A stretch of 64,000 nt of DNA, taken from positions 992,001-1,056,000 of the forward strand of contig CANNCD010000001.1 of the NCBI GenBank assembly GCA_947503035.1, in the 5' to 3' direction. Position 1 is the first letter of the stretch. The number at the start of each line of letters is the position of its first letter. Below are positions 35,171-45,212 of this stretch, in pieces. The notes below the pieces were generated by a model. The model saw nothing but the letters and a program-made list of their open reading frames with translations, was not told where the DNA came from and did no database searches. The position numbers and the translations under genes are program-made. The stretch comes from an uncultured Halocynthiibacter sp. (lineage in GTDB: Bacteria > Pseudomonadota > Alphaproteobacteria > Rhodobacterales > Rhodobacteraceae).

Positions 35171-35968
35171 ATGGCAATCCGAGGCACGCTGAAAAAGATC
35201 TTTGGCAAGAACCAGCATTTCCAAATGGACTCGTCTGGGGATGCGCGGGGGCTTTCGCTTGGGGCGCGGCCCGTGGCGACCTATGCCGTGGGTGACATTC
35301 ACGGCTGTGCTAAGCTGTATCGCGATCTCGAGGCGCAAATCGTTGAGGACGCGAAACAATTCGAGGGTCCCAAGCTCTTGATTATTTTGGGGGATGTGAT
35401 CGACCGCGGCCGAAATTCGGCCGAAATGATCGACATTCTGTTGTCCCCTGCCCCCGCCGGTTTTCAGCGGATTGTACTGCGTGGCAATCACGAGATCATG
35501 ATGCAGAGCTTTCTTGAGGACCCCGTTTCAAACCGCTCTTGGCTTGATCATGGTGGCTTTGAGACGCTTCAATCCTATGGCATTCCGGCCCATTCATCCA
35601 AGGGCTATGACGTTCCGCTCAAGACGTTGCGCCCGTTGCTAACCACCTATATTCCGGATGAACACTTGGTGTTTTTGGACAATCTGGTCGACTATGTGTC
35701 CCTACCCGGTCTGACCTTTGTCCACGCAGATGTGGACCCGAGCGTGCCGCTTGAACAGCAGTCGCGCCGGACATTGTGTTGGAAACGTCCGGACCCGTCC
35801 GAGTCCGCGCCGATTTTCGGGGGCTTGGTTGTCCATGGGCACACACCCGTTGAAAGCGCCAAACAGGACGGCTGGCACGTTCAGGTTGATACTGGCGCCT
35901 ACTATTCGGGCGTCCTCAGCGCGGCGCGTTTTATTCAAGACGAAGAAGTACGTTTTTTTGACACATAG
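35171..35968 (+). CDS. PPP-type metallophosphoesterase (serine/threonine phosphatase-like)
   Basis: The protein has 265 residues with all phosphoprotein-phosphatase metal motifs: YAVGDIHGC, LGDVIDRG, VLRGNHE, and a C-terminal VVHGHTPVE. This pattern is shared by bacterial PrpA/PrpE-type Ser/Thr phosphatases and ApaH-like hydrolases. It starts 2 bases after the polymerase stop and precedes a tyrosine-kinase gene, so dephosphorylation of a cluster protein or a nucleotide/sugar phosphate are both possible. It is cytosolic, with no signal peptide. Confidence 0.8.
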   Translation: MAIRGTLKKIFGKNQHFQMDSSGDARGLSLGARPVATYAVGDIHGCAKLYRDLEAQIVEDAKQFEGPKLLIILGDVIDRGRNSAEMIDILLSPAPAGFQRIVLRGNHEIMMQSFLEDPVSNRSWLDHGGFETLQSYGIPAHSSKGYDVPLKTLRPLLTTYIPDEHLVFLDNLVDYVSLPGLTFVHADVDPSVPLEQQSRRTLCWKRPDPSESAPIFGGLVVHGHTPVESAKQDGWHVQVDTGAYYSGVLSAARFIQDEEVRFFDT

Positions 35969-36062
35969 CCAGTCTATGCTTGTATTTAAAGTTGTCGCAG
36001 GACAAACCCACCATGTTATAGGGTGCATGACAGCACGCCAATTCAGGAACTAGAGACTTTAC

Positions 36063-38213
36063 ATGACCGACGAAACCATTGATATCCGCAGCCTGCTGGC
36101 TATGCTTAAACGCCAACTACGTTTGATCATCATCACTGTATTTCTATTTGTTGGGATCGCGGGCATCTATCTATCGACCTCGACGCCACTGTATCGGTCA
36201 ACTGCCCTTATTTATGTCGACCCATCGAACAAAAACCTGTTGGATCCGACGCTGTCCACGCCGCGCTCGGCCTCGAGCGACAACGCCCGTGTAGAAAGCG
36301 AAGTGGAAATCATCCGCTCCAACACCGTCGCGCTTGATGTGGTCCAAAAGGCCAGCTTGATCACCGACACAGAATTCGGTCCTCAGCTTAGCAGCATTGA
36401 TAAGCTCAAAATTTGGGTTGGTATGGAGTCCGACACCCAGATCGACGGCGCGCGTACATTGCGCTCGGTGGTCAATCGTCTGCGTGAATCCACTTCGGTT
36501 TCGCGTCGTGGTCTTACCTATTTGATCAATGTATCTGTCACATCTGCGGACCCTGAAAAGGCTGCAATGCTTGCCAACCAAACGGCAAATTCCTATATTG
36601 AACAACAGGTTAAATCCAAGATCAACGCCTCCCTCGCGTCGCAAGACATCCTTGAAGCGCAAATTCAAGACGCGCGCGATGATCTCGCACAGTCCGACCA
36701 AGCACTTGATCTGTTTATCAATGACAATCTCGATGGCCTTACCGCCGATACATCAAACGATGCGTTGATTGCGCTGCGCGCCAATGTTGGCTCGCTGAAC
36801 GATGCGCTTATTCGTACACAAGACAAGGCTTCGACTGCCTCCAACGCGCTTGAGACTGGCGATGTTGAGACACTTGTTACGGCGCTTGAAAATGACGTGC
36901 TTGCCGAACTTGCAAGCCAACGTCGCACCATCGAACGTCGCCTTGCGGACGCCGCAGAAGGCAGCATCGATCAGGTTGATCTGCGCGCCTCTCTTGAAGC
37001 TCTTGAAAACACAATCATCGAGAACGCACGCGATGACGTGAATGGGCTGACAAGCCAGATTTCGCGCCTCCAAGAACAGCAGAGCGAACTTCAGGGCGAA
37101 TTGCGCAACACACTCCTAAGCAGCGATATCCCCTCTGAATACTTGGCGCAGATCTATGAAATTCAGCAAGAGTCATCCATCGCTCGTGCCCAATACCAAA
37201 ACCTATTGCGCAGCGCGCGCGACACCCAGACCCAAGCCGCATTGCAAGTAGCCGATAGCCGCGTCGTGTCCCCAGCGACCGTTTCAAACAGCAAAGCATC
37301 CCCAAACACCAAGCTGATCTTGGCCATGGCGATCATTGCCTCCTTGGGCGTTGGCATGGGCCTTGCCTTCTTGAACGAATTCTATGTCGGTGGCTTCATT
37401 TCCGAAGAACAGCTAAGCGACGCAGCCCAGACCCCTGTTGCGGCGGCCATTCCGTTCTCGGCGGAAAAGGGCGACCACCAGCATTCTCTGGCGCACCGGA
37501 TCGTCGATTCACCGCTCTCAAGCTATCCCGAGGCGATCCGCCGCCTGCGTGCCACGCTTGATCAACGTATTCGCGCCGCGACGCCTATTTCTACCGACGC
37601 GAACACGGACCACACAAGCAAAGTGATCATGGTGACCTCTTCGCTTCCGGCCGAGGGTAAATCCACCACCGCCCTTGCCTTGGCGCGGACCTATGCGCTT
37701 TCGGGTAAAAAGACATTGCTGATTGACGCCGATCTTCGTCGCCCAACCCAGCACCGTTTCCTTGATGTGACGCCCGAGGCTGGCTTCTTGGATTACCTTC
37801 TGTCGCCCGGCTCCCAGCGCATTTCTCGCAGCTTCTATGCCCGCGATCCAGAAACCCCGCTTGAGGTAATCTTGGGCCGTGGTCGCAGCCAAGTGCCAAC
37901 AGATCAACTCTTGATGTCTGACGTGTTTGACTCTCTCTTGAAAAGCGCACGCGAAGTCTTCGAATATGTGATCATCGATACGCCACCGATCCTACCGGTT
38001 GTGGATGGTCGTTATATTGTGCACCACGCCGATGCGGTTGTGCTGAACGTTCGTTGGGCGTCGACCGGCCAGCGTGAATTCCGCGAAGTCCACAACCAAG
38101 TCCAAGAGGCCATGCGTCCAGGCACGCCGATCCTTCCGGTTCTGAGCCACGTTGAGGGCAACAAAGCCACAACAACCACCCAATACTACGGCGGTTACTA
38201 CGACGAAGAATAA
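36063..38213 (+). CDS. polysaccharide co-polymerase/BY-kinase (Wzc/ExoP-like)
   Basis: The protein has 716 residues. A Wzz-type N-terminal domain begins after helix 1 (LIIITVFLFVGIAGIYL). It is followed by long coiled coil (~190-370), a second helix near 420 (LILAMAIIASLGVGMG), and a cytosolic kinase domain: Walker A SSLPAEGKSTT (~526-536), A' LIDADLRRP (~552-560), Walker B VIIDTPPILPVVD (~637). The C-terminus is a Tyr cluster (QYYGGYYDEE), the autophosphorylation site of BY-kinases. It controls chain length and export of exopolysaccharide. A large hairpin follows. Confidence 0.9.
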   Translation: MTDETIDIRSLLAMLKRQLRLIIITVFLFVGIAGIYLSTSTPLYRSTALIYVDPSNKNLLDPTLSTPRSASSDNARVESEVEIIRSNTVALDVVQKASLITDTEFGPQLSSIDKLKIWVGMESDTQIDGARTLRSVVNRLRESTSVSRRGLTYLINVSVTSADPEKAAMLANQTANSYIEQQVKSKINASLASQDILEAQIQDARDDLAQSDQALDLFINDNLDGLTADTSNDALIALRANVGSLNDALIRTQDKASTASNALETGDVETLVTALENDVLAELASQRRTIERRLADAAEGSIDQVDLRASLEALENTIIENARDDVNGLTSQISRLQEQQSELQGELRNTLLSSDIPSEYLAQIYEIQQESSIARAQYQNLLRSARDTQTQAALQVADSRVVSPATVSNSKASPNTKLILAMAIIASLGVGMGLAFLNEFYVGGFISEEQLSDAAQTPVAAAIPFSAEKGDHQHSLAHRIVDSPLSSYPEAIRRLRATLDQRIRAATPISTDANTDHTSKVIMVTSSLPAEGKSTTALALARTYALSGKKTLLIDADLRRPTQHRFLDVTPEAGFLDYLLSPGSQRISRSFYARDPETPLEVILGRGRSQVPTDQLLMSDVFDSLLKSAREVFEYVIIDTPPILPVVDGRYIVHHADAVVLNVRWASTGQREFREVHNQVQEAMRPGTPILPVLSHVEGNKATTTTQYYGGYYDEE

Positions 38214-38219
38214 GATCTG

Positions 38220-38269
38220 GGGCGGATGGGATTTGCGCAAGAAACGCGCAGACTTCCCCCCATCCGCCC
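38220..38269 (+). terminator. branched terminator hairpin after the BY-kinase gene
   Basis: GGGCGGATGGG (38220-38230) pairs perfectly with CCCATCCGCCC (38259-38269), and an inner TGCGC/GCGCA stem can form between them. It lies 7 bases after the stop. No clear T-run follows. Confidence 0.6.
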
Positions 38270-38360
38270 TAAATCCACCTCTGGGCACATCCGCTCTTTT
38301 TTACCTGTCTAAATCGGTCTATAGTTTCTGAAATAGAAACAAAATCTGGACCATAGCGAC

Positions 38361-39362
38361 ATGGCCCCCGCCTCCAAACAACCAGTATTCAATGTAATGA
38401 TCGTCGCTCAGGCGGGTCGTCTACAATTCGAAGCCGTTCTTTTTCTCGCCTCTTTTCGGGCCGCGAACCCGTCGTTCAAGGGGCGCGTGATTGTTGCCGA
38501 ACCACAGGACGGTCCGCTCTGGACGTCGGACCCGACCATTAAGAACCACGACGTGCGCGACGCATTGGTGTCGATGGGGGCGGAAATCGTCCCATTCGAG
38601 AGCAAACATTTCGGCGCGCATTACCCATATGGAAACAAAATAGAAGGCCTCAAGGCGATGCCCAAGGGCGAACCTTTTGTGTTCTTTGATACCGACACGA
38701 TCATCATGGATGACCTGTCCAAGGTGCCATTTGATTTTGATCGTCCCATGGCGTCCATGCGCCGCGAAGGCACATGGCCCACCCCCGAACTTTATGGTCC
38801 GGGTTATGGGGATATCTGGAAATCACTTTACGATAAATTCGATCTCGATTTCGAAAGCAGCCTCGACCTGTCGCAGCCGGATGAATATTGGGAACGCTAT
38901 CTGTACTTCAACGCCGGTTGGTTCTTTGGCGCCTGCCCGCACGAATTCGGCGACCGGTTCCTCGATATGGCACTGAAAATCCGTTACGACAATGTGCCGG
39001 AATTGGTGTGCCAGACCTTTGACCCATGGCTTGATCAGATCGCCCTACCGCTTGTTATTCACAGCTTTGGCGGCGGGCGCGATACCCTTCCCGACGGTTT
39101 GTTGGATGGCTCTGTGTCCTGTCATTACCGCGTCTTGCCGATGATGTATGCGCGCGAGGATGACAAGGTCATCGAGACCGTCGAAGCGGTCACCGCACCC
39201 AACAAGATCAAGAAGGTCCTGAAACAATACGACCCGATGAAACGCATGATTTATCAGGGGCGCGGCCAAAAGGTGCGCGCGATGTTTGACCGCAATGACC
39301 TGCCGCCACGTGAACGGCAAATCCGCAATCAGATCAAACGCGAAGGCTTTTGGATGAGATAA
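38361..39362 (+). CDS. GT8-like glycosyltransferase
   Basis: The protein has 333 residues. The N-terminal Rossmann-like half reads NVMIVAQAGRLQFEAVLFLAS. The metal-binding FFDTDTIIMDDL (DxD, near residue 110) and YFNAGWFFG are the signature pair of family-8-type and related retaining glycosyltransferases. It would add a sugar from a nucleotide donor in the cytosol. It follows the BY-kinase after a hairpin, so it may have its own promoter. Donor and acceptor are unknown. Confidence 0.65.
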   Translation: MAPASKQPVFNVMIVAQAGRLQFEAVLFLASFRAANPSFKGRVIVAEPQDGPLWTSDPTIKNHDVRDALVSMGAEIVPFESKHFGAHYPYGNKIEGLKAMPKGEPFVFFDTDTIIMDDLSKVPFDFDRPMASMRREGTWPTPELYGPGYGDIWKSLYDKFDLDFESSLDLSQPDEYWERYLYFNAGWFFGACPHEFGDRFLDMALKIRYDNVPELVCQTFDPWLDQIALPLVIHSFGGGRDTLPDGLLDGSVSCHYRVLPMMYAREDDKVIETVEAVTAPNKIKKVLKQYDPMKRMIYQGRGQKVRAMFDRNDLPPRERQIRNQIKREGFWMR

Positions 39363-39364
39363 AA

Positions 39365-39389
39365 AACGGCGCCTCAATCGGGCGCCGTT
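39365..39389. terminator. bidirectional terminator hairpin
   Basis: AACGGCGCC and GGCGCCGTT (9-bp arms, 7-base loop) sit between the convergent glycosyltransferase and SIMPL genes. On the minus strand a T-run follows. Confidence 0.8.
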
Positions 39390-39395
39390 CTCACA

Positions 39396-40091
39396 TCAAT
39401 CGATGATTTCGTAGGTGATCGTGACGCTTGCGCGCAGGTCGACTTCGCCCGCGGCCACGGGGACCGCGCTCTCGGCCATATCCATCGCCATGGACCGCAT
39501 CATTTGCGGGCGAATGCCGCCGCTTTCGGAAATGTTCAACACCTTACCAAGGGTCGCGCCCGCCGCCGTGACCAATAACTCGGCTCGTGCTGCTGCGTCT
39601 TTGACCGCACGCACGCGGGCCTTGTTTTGCAAAGGAGCGGGATTTGTGACGCCAAAGGACAGGCCGTTGAACTGGTTCGCGCCCGATGACACCACATCAT
39701 CCAAAACATCCCCAAGGATTTCCAAATCCCGCACCCGCACCGTCACCCCGTTGCGCGCGGTATAGCCAACAATCATCGGCTGTTGTTTGCGATCCGAATT
39801 GCGGTCCCAGTTGGGTTGAAGCGACAACCCCGACGTCTGGATATCCCGTTCATCGATGCCCGCCTCGGCCAGATCGGCAAACACCCGGGCCAGTTGATCG
39901 GAATTTGCCCGAAGCGCGTCCTTGCCTGAAATCCCTTGGGTCACAACGCCAAGGCTGATGGTGGCCATGTCGGGCACCGCTGCAACCACGCCTGAGCCGG
40001 TGACTTGGATTTGACGTTCCGCCGCAAAAGCCGGCGTCGCCACCGCCACAACCGCGAACACGCAAAGGGTCTTGATCATCGAAAATGCCAT
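39396..40091 (-). CDS. SIMPL domain (DUF541, YggE-like) periplasmic protein
   Basis: The protein has 231 residues with a signal peptide (MIKTLCVFAVVAVATPAFA after a short lead). The mature part starts RQIQVTGSGVVAAVPDMATISLGV, the conserved first strand of SIMPL domains, and ends ASVTITYEI, the last strand. The family includes E. coli YggE and brucella BP26, periplasmic oligomers with a proposed stress role. AAGGA lies 7 bases before the ATG. Confidence 0.88.
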   Translation of the reverse strand: MAFSMIKTLCVFAVVAVATPAFAAERQIQVTGSGVVAAVPDMATISLGVVTQGISGKDALRANSDQLARVFADLAEAGIDERDIQTSGLSLQPNWDRNSDRKQQPMIVGYTARNGVTVRVRDLEILGDVLDDVVSSGANQFNGLSFGVTNPAPLQNKARVRAVKDAAARAELLVTAAGATLGKVLNISESGGIRPQMMRSMAMDMAESAVPVAAGEVDLRASVTITYEIID

Positions 40092-40251
40092 GTCGAATTC
40101 CTTATGTTTTCCCTACCCTAGGCCAGAAACAGCCAGTCCCGCACGGCAAATTCACCCAGCGGGTTTTAATTGGCGAGAACCTGCTATACGGTTCTTAGAC
40201 ACCGGCGCGATTGGGGCGCGAAACTGTGTAAAAATACGTTAAGTGGGACCT

Positions 40252-42642
40252 ATGAAACCTGGATTTGCACTACTGTTTAATGACAACGGTCTTGAACTGT
40301 TGCGCCGCGCCAAGGCAGGGTGGCAATCCATCGGGACCGCCGCGCTTGATGATGATCTGGCGACCAATCTTACGTTTTTGCGCCGTACCGCGACCGAGAT
40401 CGCCGGCCCTGCGGGGCTTGCGTCAAAGCTTGTTCTGCCCCGCGATCAGATATTGGTGACCACGCAGACGATTTCCGATCCTTCGGGCGATGTGCCGGCC
40501 CAGATCAAGACGCTGTTGGTGGGCATGACCCCCTATGCGGTGGACGACCTTCGGTTTGATTGGCGCATGGCGGGCGATCAGGTTCAAATCGCGGCCATCG
40601 CCACCGAAACCCTTGAAGAAGCAGAACAATTTGCTTTGGACAATGGATTCAATCCGCTGTCATTTGCGGCGGAGCCCTTGGGGGATGACTTTGATGGCGA
40701 GGCCAATTTTGGCACGACCAAGTCTGCGGACACGATCCTAAAGGGTGCCGTTTTCGCCCCTGACCAAGAGCCGACCGTCGCCACCACGGCCTATGTTCCA
40801 CCCCCTGCAGACGCCAAGACCGAGCCTGCCCCAACGGATAAAACGCCGGATGCCGAACCAAAGACCGAGGTCGTTCCAGTGTCATCTGAGACGCCCCGCG
40901 ACGCTGCCCCAGAACCATCTGGATCCGCGGATGACACCCCAAAAGACATCGATACCACCCCCCATTCCGAGGCGATGATCGCGGGCGTGACAGTTGACGC
41001 AAAACCCGCCCCGCCTGCGGATACTGGGCCATCCCTATCGTTTCAGACAACCAGAAGCACGCCACCCAGCCCCTCGACTGGTCAAAGCGGCCTTGACCAA
41101 GTCGTGTCGCGCGTGACGCCAACCCTCAAGGCTGACGACCCCGCGCCGTCTCAGGACGCGATCAAAAGCCTATCGTTTACGGTGCCGACCCCACCAGAAA
41201 CACCAAAGCCCGCGCCGACGCCAATCGCCCCAGCGACACCCGCCCCCAAACCCGTCACCCCCGTGGTGGTGGATACACCCCCAAAGCCAGAGCAGCCCCA
41301 AATCGAAGATCCAAGCGCCCCCGTTGAGCCCGCCGTGGCCGCGTCCCCTGGGTTTACGGTCTTTGGCGCGCGCAAACGCAAAGAAACCCCGCCGGCACGC
41401 GCGCGGCTTGGTCTTTTGATGACGGCTTCTTTGATCATCTTGATGGTGTTAATCGCCATATTGTATCGCCCATCATCGGACGAGGTTGAACAGGTCGACG
41501 TCACACCGACCGTGCCCGCCGTCGATGCCCCGTTGGTCGCAACCCTGCCCGAGGCATCAGATTTGATCCCCGAGGCAGCGCCTCTTACACCCCAAGTTTT
41601 CACACTTGAACAGGCCGAGGCCGCCTATGCACAGACCGGCATTTGGCAACGCGCCGCGGTGGTTCCGACACGTCCCGCGACGGATGATCTCGACGATATA
41701 TTTATCGCCTCAATCGACCCGAACATATCGGCAACGGATGCCATCGCGCTTCCGGCGATCCCCGAACCGACCGTCGCCTTTGTTGCGCCGATCAATCCGG
41801 CCCCCGCAGGGCAAAACTTTGACATCGGGTCAAACGGGATTATCGTCGCAACCCCCGAGGGCATCACCACACCAGAAGGCGCACGCGTTTTTGCCGGCGG
41901 TGCCACGTCCCGCCCGGTGGCGCGTCCCGCCTCGATCCTTCCGCCCGAGGTCAACGAGGACACCGCCGTCGTCGTGTCTTCACAGTCCGATATTCGCCCT
42001 ACCCCGCGCCCCAACGACATCGCAGAACGTATTGAACAGGCGACACAAAACGGCCCAAGCCGGAGTGAGCTGGCAGGTGCCCGTCCACAACCCCGCCCCG
42101 AGGCATTGATCGCACGCGTTCTTGCCGAGGCAGAAGAACGCGCCGCCGCACAGGCAAACGCCACCGCCCAAGCCCAAGCAGACGCCGAGGCCAAAGCCCG
42201 CGTCGAGGCCGCCCTTGCCGCCGCCGCCGAGGCCGACCTGACGCCCGAGGTCACCGGCACCGAGCTGGCATTGGCATCCGTGGCACCACCGCCGCGTCGC
42301 CCGAACGACATCGCCGACACCGCAAAAAAACTGGCCGAGAGCACAACCGTTACCCCTGCCACGCGTCAGGCCACCGTCACAACGCCCAGCATCCCAAGCC
42401 GTTCGTCCGTGACGCAGGCCGCGACCGTGTCCAACGTCATTCCCCTTCGCAAGGTCGCCGTAATCGGTATTTTCGGGAGCAGTTCAAACAGATCCGCTTT
42501 GATCCGTGCCGCCAATGGGCGCACGTCGACGGTTAAGGTCGGGGATCGTGTGGACGGCGGCCGCGTGACCGCCATCAGCGAAACCGAGGTCCGCTATGTC
42601 AAAGGCAGCCGGAACCTCGTGCTGGCGATGCCAAAATCATAA
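40252..42642 (+). CDS. GspL/PilM-like and PilP/GspC-like fusion membrane protein
   Basis: The protein has 796 residues. The N-terminal ~160 (FALLFNDNGLELLRRA, VGMTPYAVDDLRFDW) resemble the cytosolic actin-like part of GspL/PilM. A Pro/Ala/Asp-rich linker (~160-380) leads to one membrane helix (~388-407, LLMTASLIILMVLIAILY). A periplasmic Pro/Ala-rich, coiled part follows, and the last ~70 residues (VIGIFGSSSNRSALIRAANG, TVKVGDRVDGGRVTAI) look like a PilP/GspC homology-region domain. It may link inner and outer parts of a secretion or pilus machine. ATG 40252 is preferred over GTG 40243. No other pilus or secretion genes are in the window. Confidence 0.6.
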   Translation: MKPGFALLFNDNGLELLRRAKAGWQSIGTAALDDDLATNLTFLRRTATEIAGPAGLASKLVLPRDQILVTTQTISDPSGDVPAQIKTLLVGMTPYAVDDLRFDWRMAGDQVQIAAIATETLEEAEQFALDNGFNPLSFAAEPLGDDFDGEANFGTTKSADTILKGAVFAPDQEPTVATTAYVPPPADAKTEPAPTDKTPDAEPKTEVVPVSSETPRDAAPEPSGSADDTPKDIDTTPHSEAMIAGVTVDAKPAPPADTGPSLSFQTTRSTPPSPSTGQSGLDQVVSRVTPTLKADDPAPSQDAIKSLSFTVPTPPETPKPAPTPIAPATPAPKPVTPVVVDTPPKPEQPQIEDPSAPVEPAVAASPGFTVFGARKRKETPPARARLGLLMTASLIILMVLIAILYRPSSDEVEQVDVTPTVPAVDAPLVATLPEASDLIPEAAPLTPQVFTLEQAEAAYAQTGIWQRAAVVPTRPATDDLDDIFIASIDPNISATDAIALPAIPEPTVAFVAPINPAPAGQNFDIGSNGIIVATPEGITTPEGARVFAGGATSRPVARPASILPPEVNEDTAVVVSSQSDIRPTPRPNDIAERIEQATQNGPSRSELAGARPQPRPEALIARVLAEAEERAAAQANATAQAQADAEAKARVEAALAAAAEADLTPEVTGTELALASVAPPPRRPNDIADTAKKLAESTTVTPATRQATVTTPSIPSRSSVTQAATVSNVIPLRKVAVIGIFGSSSNRSALIRAANGRTSTVKVGDRVDGGRVTAISETEVRYVKGSRNLVLAMPKS

Positions 42643-42654
42643 ACTTGTGCGCGG

Positions 42655-43668
42655 CTAACCGGCCGCGACACCTGCTTCTTCAAAGGTGGCCATGCCGGAA
42701 TGACAGGCAATCGCGCCCTGAAGCACGCCAATCGCCAGCGCCGCCCCAGACCCTTCGCCAAGACGCATATTCATCGACAGGATCGGGTCTTTGTTAAGCT
42801 TGGCCAGCAATTCACCATGCGCGCCCTCGGCAGAGACATGCCCTGCAACCGCGTGATCAAGTGCGCCGGACATGGTCGCATCCAACACGGCGGCGGCGGC
42901 GGTACAGATGAACCCGTCCAAGATCACCGGAATGGACAGAACCCGCGCCCGCGCAATCGCACCGGCCATGGCCGCAATTTCACGACCGCCCAGACATTGC
43001 AAAATCTCCAGCGGGGATTTGCCGCCATGAAGCGCGACGCCCTCGGCCACAACCTGTGTCTTAAGATCAAGAGCATCGCCCGAAACACCAGTGCCCGCAC
43101 CGGTCCAGTCGCCAGCGTTCCCACCAAACAGGGCCGCCGCAATGGCCGCCGCAGATGTGGTGTTGCCGATGCCCATTTCGCCAGTGACCAACAGATCGGC
43201 CTCGGGATCAACGGCGTTCCAGCCAATGGTAAGGGCGGCGGTCACGTCGGCCTCGGACATGGCGCGGCCTTGGGTGAAATCATCGGTTGGACGGTCCAGA
43301 TCAATGCCATGCACATCAAGGTTCGCACCGAAACAGGCCGACAATTGGTTGATCGCCGCACCGCCATGTTCGAAATTCGCGACCATCTGGACGGTCACCT
43401 CGGGGGGAAATGCCGACACGCCGCGCGCCGCAACACCGTGGTTGCCCGCGAAAATAATGACCTGAGGGTTCTCGAGCAACGGGGCCGCAACCCCGCGCCA
43501 GCCCGCATACCAAATCGCCAAATCTTCGAGCCGCCCCAGCGCGCCGGGTGGCTTGGTCAATTGCCCATTGCGGGCCTCGGCGTCCTTGCGCGCGGAAATA
43601 TCCGTCGCGGGCGCGGCGCTCAAAGCCGCCTCAAATTCAGCCAAAGTGGTAAATACGGTGTCGGACAT
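42655..43668 (-). CDS. cobT: nicotinate-nucleotide-dimethylbenzimidazole phosphoribosyltransferase CobT
   Basis: This 337-residue enzyme makes alpha-ribazole phosphate for the lower ligand of cobalamin. It has the family's N-terminal [52 protein letters not shown] and the C-terminal [13 protein letters not shown], which contains the catalytic Glu. The frame extends upstream to 43779 without homology; ATG 43668 with a GGGGGAA ribosome binding site gives the family length. It is divergent from cobS, 93 bases apart, so both share a control region. Confidence 0.93.
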   Translation of the reverse strand: MSDTVFTTLAEFEAALSAAPATDISARKDAEARNGQLTKPPGALGRLEDLAIWYAGWRGVAAPLLENPQVIIFAGNHGVAARGVSAFPPEVTVQMVANFEHGGAAINQLSACFGANLDVHGIDLDRPTDDFTQGRAMSEADVTAALTIGWNAVDPEADLLVTGEMGIGNTTSAAAIAAALFGGNAGDWTGAGTGVSGDALDLKTQVVAEGVALHGGKSPLEILQCLGGREIAAMAGAIARARVLSIPVILDGFICTAAAAVLDATMSGALDHAVAGHVSAEGAHGELLAKLNKDPILSMNMRLGEGSGAALAIGVLQGAIACHSGMATFEEAGVAAG

Positions 43669-43761
43669 GTGGTTCCCCCCTAGAACTCTGGTGTCTTGCT
43701 TTGGGATTGGCACGACGATATCCGTATGACATCGGCACATCCGCCCAAAAGGACCACTTAG

Positions 43762-44535
43762 ATGACAAAAACCGACCAAAACCTGTTTGAATCCGTTGAT
43801 ATTCTACGTGCCCTAGGACTTTTAAGCCGCCTACCGATTTCCGTAAACAGTGAATCCGCAACAAATCGCGGCGCTGCGGCATCATGGGCCTTTCCGGTGG
43901 CGGGATTTGTGATCGGGTTGGTCACAGCAATCGTCGGCTGTCTCGCGATGTGGGTCGGTTTGCCCCCCGAAATCGCGGCCGGCGTGGCGCTTGCGACGAT
44001 GATCATGGTGTCGGGGGCAATGCACGAAGACGGGCTTGCGGACACGGCGGACGGGCTTTGGGGCGCGTATGAGGCACCACGCCGTCTGGAAATCATGAAG
44101 GACAGCCACATCGGTGCATATGGCGTCATCGCCTTGGTCTTGTCCATCGTGGTGCGGTGGGCGGCGATTGTGGCATTGATGGAAAACCACGTATTCTTTT
44201 GCGCGATCATCGGGGTGACGGCGATATCGCGCGCACCGATGGTGATGGTCATGTCACGGGTTGAAAACGCACGCGACACAGGCCTGTCGGCGGGTGTGGG
44301 ACGTCCACGGATCGAAACAGCACTGGCGGCGGTCGCCATCGCGCTGGCGCTTGGGATTGTGACGGCAGGCGCGGCGGCGACCCTGTTTGGCGGTGTCTTG
44401 GTGACGCTGACGACATTGGGCATCACAGCCATTGCCCGTGAAAAGATCGGCGGGCAAACCGGTGATATATTGGGCGCGGTTCAGCAGTTCGCAGAGATCG
44501 CCTGCCTCGCAGCATGTCTTGCAGTGATCTGTTAG
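43762..44535 (+). CDS. cobS: adenosylcobinamide-GDP ribazoletransferase (cobalamin synthase) CobS
   Basis: This 257-residue membrane enzyme joins adenosylcobinamide-GDP with alpha-ribazole. It has typical LGLLSRLPI near the N-terminus, the acidic metal-binding [17 protein letters not shown] loop, and [13 protein letters not shown], within six or so helices. AAGGA precedes the ATG. It is divergent from cobT and is followed 9 bases later by a HAD hydrolase gene that may be co-transcribed. Confidence 0.92.
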   Translation: MTKTDQNLFESVDILRALGLLSRLPISVNSESATNRGAAASWAFPVAGFVIGLVTAIVGCLAMWVGLPPEIAAGVALATMIMVSGAMHEDGLADTADGLWGAYEAPRRLEIMKDSHIGAYGVIALVLSIVVRWAAIVALMENHVFFCAIIGVTAISRAPMVMVMSRVENARDTGLSAGVGRPRIETALAAVAIALALGIVTAGAAATLFGGVLVTLTTLGITAIAREKIGGQTGDILGAVQQFAEIACLAACLAVIC

Positions 44536-44544
44536 GCTGCCGCT

Positions 44545-45153
44545 ATGACCAAATGTATCATGCTTGATGTGGATGGTGTTCTCATATCCGGTCGACCAAC
44601 CGATGGACAGTTTTGGACCCACACGATGAAGGACGACATTGGGCTTGACCCATCTGTATTGGTGAACGCGTTTTTTAAGGAACACTGGGCCTCGGTCGTG
44701 ACCGGCCAAAGTGACCTCATCCCTACACTCGCGGCGTGCCTAAAGCGGCATGGCTTGGATATCGAGGCCGAAGAGATCGTCGCATATTGGTTCGCAAATG
44801 ATGCACGTATTATTGAGGACATGGTGTCCGATATCTCCGACATCAGATCCAACGGCATTCCAGTGTTCTTGGCGACGAACCAAGACCATCAGCGCGCAGC
44901 GTATATTATGGAGACCCTAGAGCTTGGGATGAAAGTTGATGGAATTATTTATTCCGCCATCGCAAAAGCACAAAAACCAGAAGCAGCCTTTTTCCAATTT
45001 GCGGAGCAGAGTTCGGGATTTTCGGGCACTGACATACTGTTTATCGACGATACACTCGCAAACATTGAGGGGGCCGCGCGCGCTGGTTGGAACGCCGTTC
45101 ATTGGAACGGTTCAAACAGTCTTGCAGAGATCGTTACAGAGCATTCGCCATAG
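44545..45153 (+). CDS. HAD-family hydrolase
   Basis: This 202-residue cytosolic phosphatase-like protein has motif I MLDVDGVLISG (nucleophile DxD), motif II LATNQDH, motif III Lys in AKAQKPEAAFF and motif IV LFIDDTLANIEGA. A helical cap follows motif I. The substrate is unknown. It starts 9 bases after cobS. A classic terminator follows its stop. Confidence 0.85.
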   Translation: MTKCIMLDVDGVLISGRPTDGQFWTHTMKDDIGLDPSVLVNAFFKEHWASVVTGQSDLIPTLAACLKRHGLDIEAEEIVAYWFANDARIIEDMVSDISDIRSNGIPVFLATNQDHQRAAYIMETLELGMKVDGIIYSAIAKAQKPEAAFFQFAEQSSGFSGTDILFIDDTLANIEGAARAGWNAVHWNGSNSLAEIVTEHSP

Positions 45154-45163
45154 CCAGAAACGC

Positions 45164-45194
45164 AAAAGGCCCCAACGCATGTCGGGGCCTTTTT
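45164..45194 (+). terminator. rho-independent terminator after the HAD hydrolase
   Basis: AAAAGGCCCC pairs with GGGGCCTTTT around a 10-base loop, followed by a T. It ends 19 bases before the stop of the convergent carD gene and may serve both strands. Confidence 0.85.
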
Positions 45195-45212
45195 CAATTC
45201 TATATCGGTCGT

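Noticed and set aside
40950-42362. Long minus-strand frames across the Pro/Ala-rich gene
   Set aside because: They are antisense shadows produced by the biased GC-rich codon use of the plus-strand gene; they lack domains and starts.
43669-43761. Possible cobalamin riboswitch between cobT and cobS
   Set aside because: The gap is 93 bases, too short for the usual cobalamin riboswitch, and no B12-box-like sequence is seen.
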